Shown: positions 5,117 through 5,582 of the stretch, in pieces
Layout of the letters: each line of letters begins with the position of its first letter
How positions within the stretch are numbered: position 1 is the first letter of the stretch
Origin: Reyranella sp.
Lineage (GTDB): Bacteria > Pseudomonadota > Alphaproteobacteria > Reyranellales > Reyranellaceae
DNA length: 5,582 nt
Reading direction: 5' to 3'
Assembly (NCBI GenBank): GCA_016780605.1
Contig: JADHLS010000421.1
Location: forward strand, 1 to 5,582
Position numbers and translations under genes: made by a program
Notes under the pieces: model-generated
The model's database searches: none
Seen by the model: the letters and a program-made list of their open reading frames with translations, nothing else
What the model was told of the DNA's origin: nothing

Positions 5117-5582
5117 CAAGCTGCCGCCGCCCTCGACCGACGAGCAGAAGGTGCTGGCCCGCATTGGTGCGCCGCCCAACGTGCGGCTGGCCTGCCAGTT
5201 GCGGCCACCGCCCGGCCATTACCGCGTGACGCCGCTGCTGCCCGCCACTGCCGGTCCGGTCGAGGCCTATCGCCGCCAACCCCAGGCGCATGGCGGCGAG
5301 CAGTACATCGCGATCCTGTTCGCCGACATCCGCGGCTTCACCTCGATCTCCGAAGGCCGGCTGCCCTACGACGTGGTGTTCCTGCTCAACCGCTACTTCC
5401 GCGCCACCGGCCATGCCATCGAGGCGGCCGGCGGCCGTCTCGACAAGTTCATCGGCGACGGCGTGATGGCTCTGTTCGGTCTCAGCACCGAGCCCGAGGT
5501 CGCCTGCCGCCAGGCGCTCGATGCGGCGCGGCGCATGGGCGAGGCGCTGAAGGACCTCAATGAGGCGCTTTCGGGCGATCTC
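5091..5582 (+). CDS. Adenylate cyclase, C-terminal part: end of ferredoxin domain and class III cyclase domain (3' end outside window)
   Basis: This continues the gene at 4212 in the same frame after the TGA. Residue numbers follow the full gene. The remaining ferredoxin segment includes the fourth ligand Cys328 in VRLACQLRP. The class III cyclase domain starts near 364: ILFADIRGFTSIS contains the first metal aspartate Asp372, and LDKFIGDGVMALFG contains Lys412, the residue that favours adenine, and the second metal aspartate Asp416. The product would be cyclic AMP made at the inner face of the membrane. The transition-state Asn/Arg region lies beyond base 5582. Listed from the in-frame GTG at 5091, the only early restart codon, though no good ribosome site precedes it; a separately started protein would lack the membrane anchor and most of the ferredoxin. 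Codon use looks normal after the TGA, with no further stops or shifts over 165 codons. Confidence 0.75.
   Translation, partial: MRIGGADRAKLPPPSTDEQKVLARIGAPPNVRLACQLRPPPGHYRVTPLLPATAGPVEAYRRQPQAHGGEQYIAILFADIRGFTSISEGRLPYDVVFLLNRYFRATGHAIEAAGGRLDKFIGDGVMALFGLSTEPEVACRQALDAARRMGEALKDLNEALSGDL

Noticed and set aside
5040..5130. Frameshift as the cause of the cyclase interruption
   Set aside because: Recognisable ferredoxin sequence lies in the same frame before and after the TGA, so no insertion or deletion is needed; a single base change explains it.
4080..5414. 444-codon minus-strand open frame
   Set aside because: It is opposite arsC and the cyclase, and its composition (repeated Ala/Gly/Arg/Gln/Asp) is typical of an antisense frame in GC-rich coding DNA.

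Overview
This is a GC-rich, tightly packed bacterial segment. Its gene families fit an alphaproteobacterium (Rhodospirillales or Hyphomicrobiales-like), but the genus cannot be fixed from the sequence. No rRNA, tRNA, CRISPR array, transposase or phage gene is visible.

Left arm, minus strand (1-2403). A TetR-family regulator (1720-2403) is followed by three same-strand genes: an SxtJ-type membrane protein (1207-1638), a 50-residue DUF5989/SxtK-like membrane peptide (1024-1176), and a NodU/CmcH/SxtI-type O-carbamoyltransferase (from 1004, running off the left edge). The last three match the sxtJ-sxtK-sxtI set that travels with carbamoyltransferases in several biosynthetic clusters. The substrate being carbamoylated cannot be told from this window.

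Middle, plus strand (2404-3844). A 125-bp divergent intergenic region holds an imperfect palindrome that could be the TetR operator. It leads into a HAD phosphatase resembling the N-terminal domain of EPHX2 and ACAD10 (2529-3194). recX follows after 3 nt (3198-3752). A 75-bp near-perfect inverted repeat of a dispersed-repeat type (3770-3844) then separates recX from the next gene.

Right arm, plus strand (3857-5582). A short ArsC/YfgD-type thioredoxin-fold reductase (3857-4207) sits 4 nt ahead of a large signalling gene running off the right edge. That gene has a six-helix cytochrome-b-like membrane anchor, a [2Fe-2S] ferredoxin domain and a class III adenylate cyclase domain, the plan of redox-sensing CyaC-type cyclases.

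The most notable observation is an in-frame TGA at 5085-5087, exactly where the third cluster-binding cysteine of the ferredoxin motif is expected (C283-x5-C289-x2-TGA292-x35-C328). Homologous sequence continues without a frame change on both sides. A predicted hairpin with a GGC loop starts 5 nt downstream. The options are a nonsense mutation, a sequencing error, or selenocysteine recoding; the sequence alone cannot decide.
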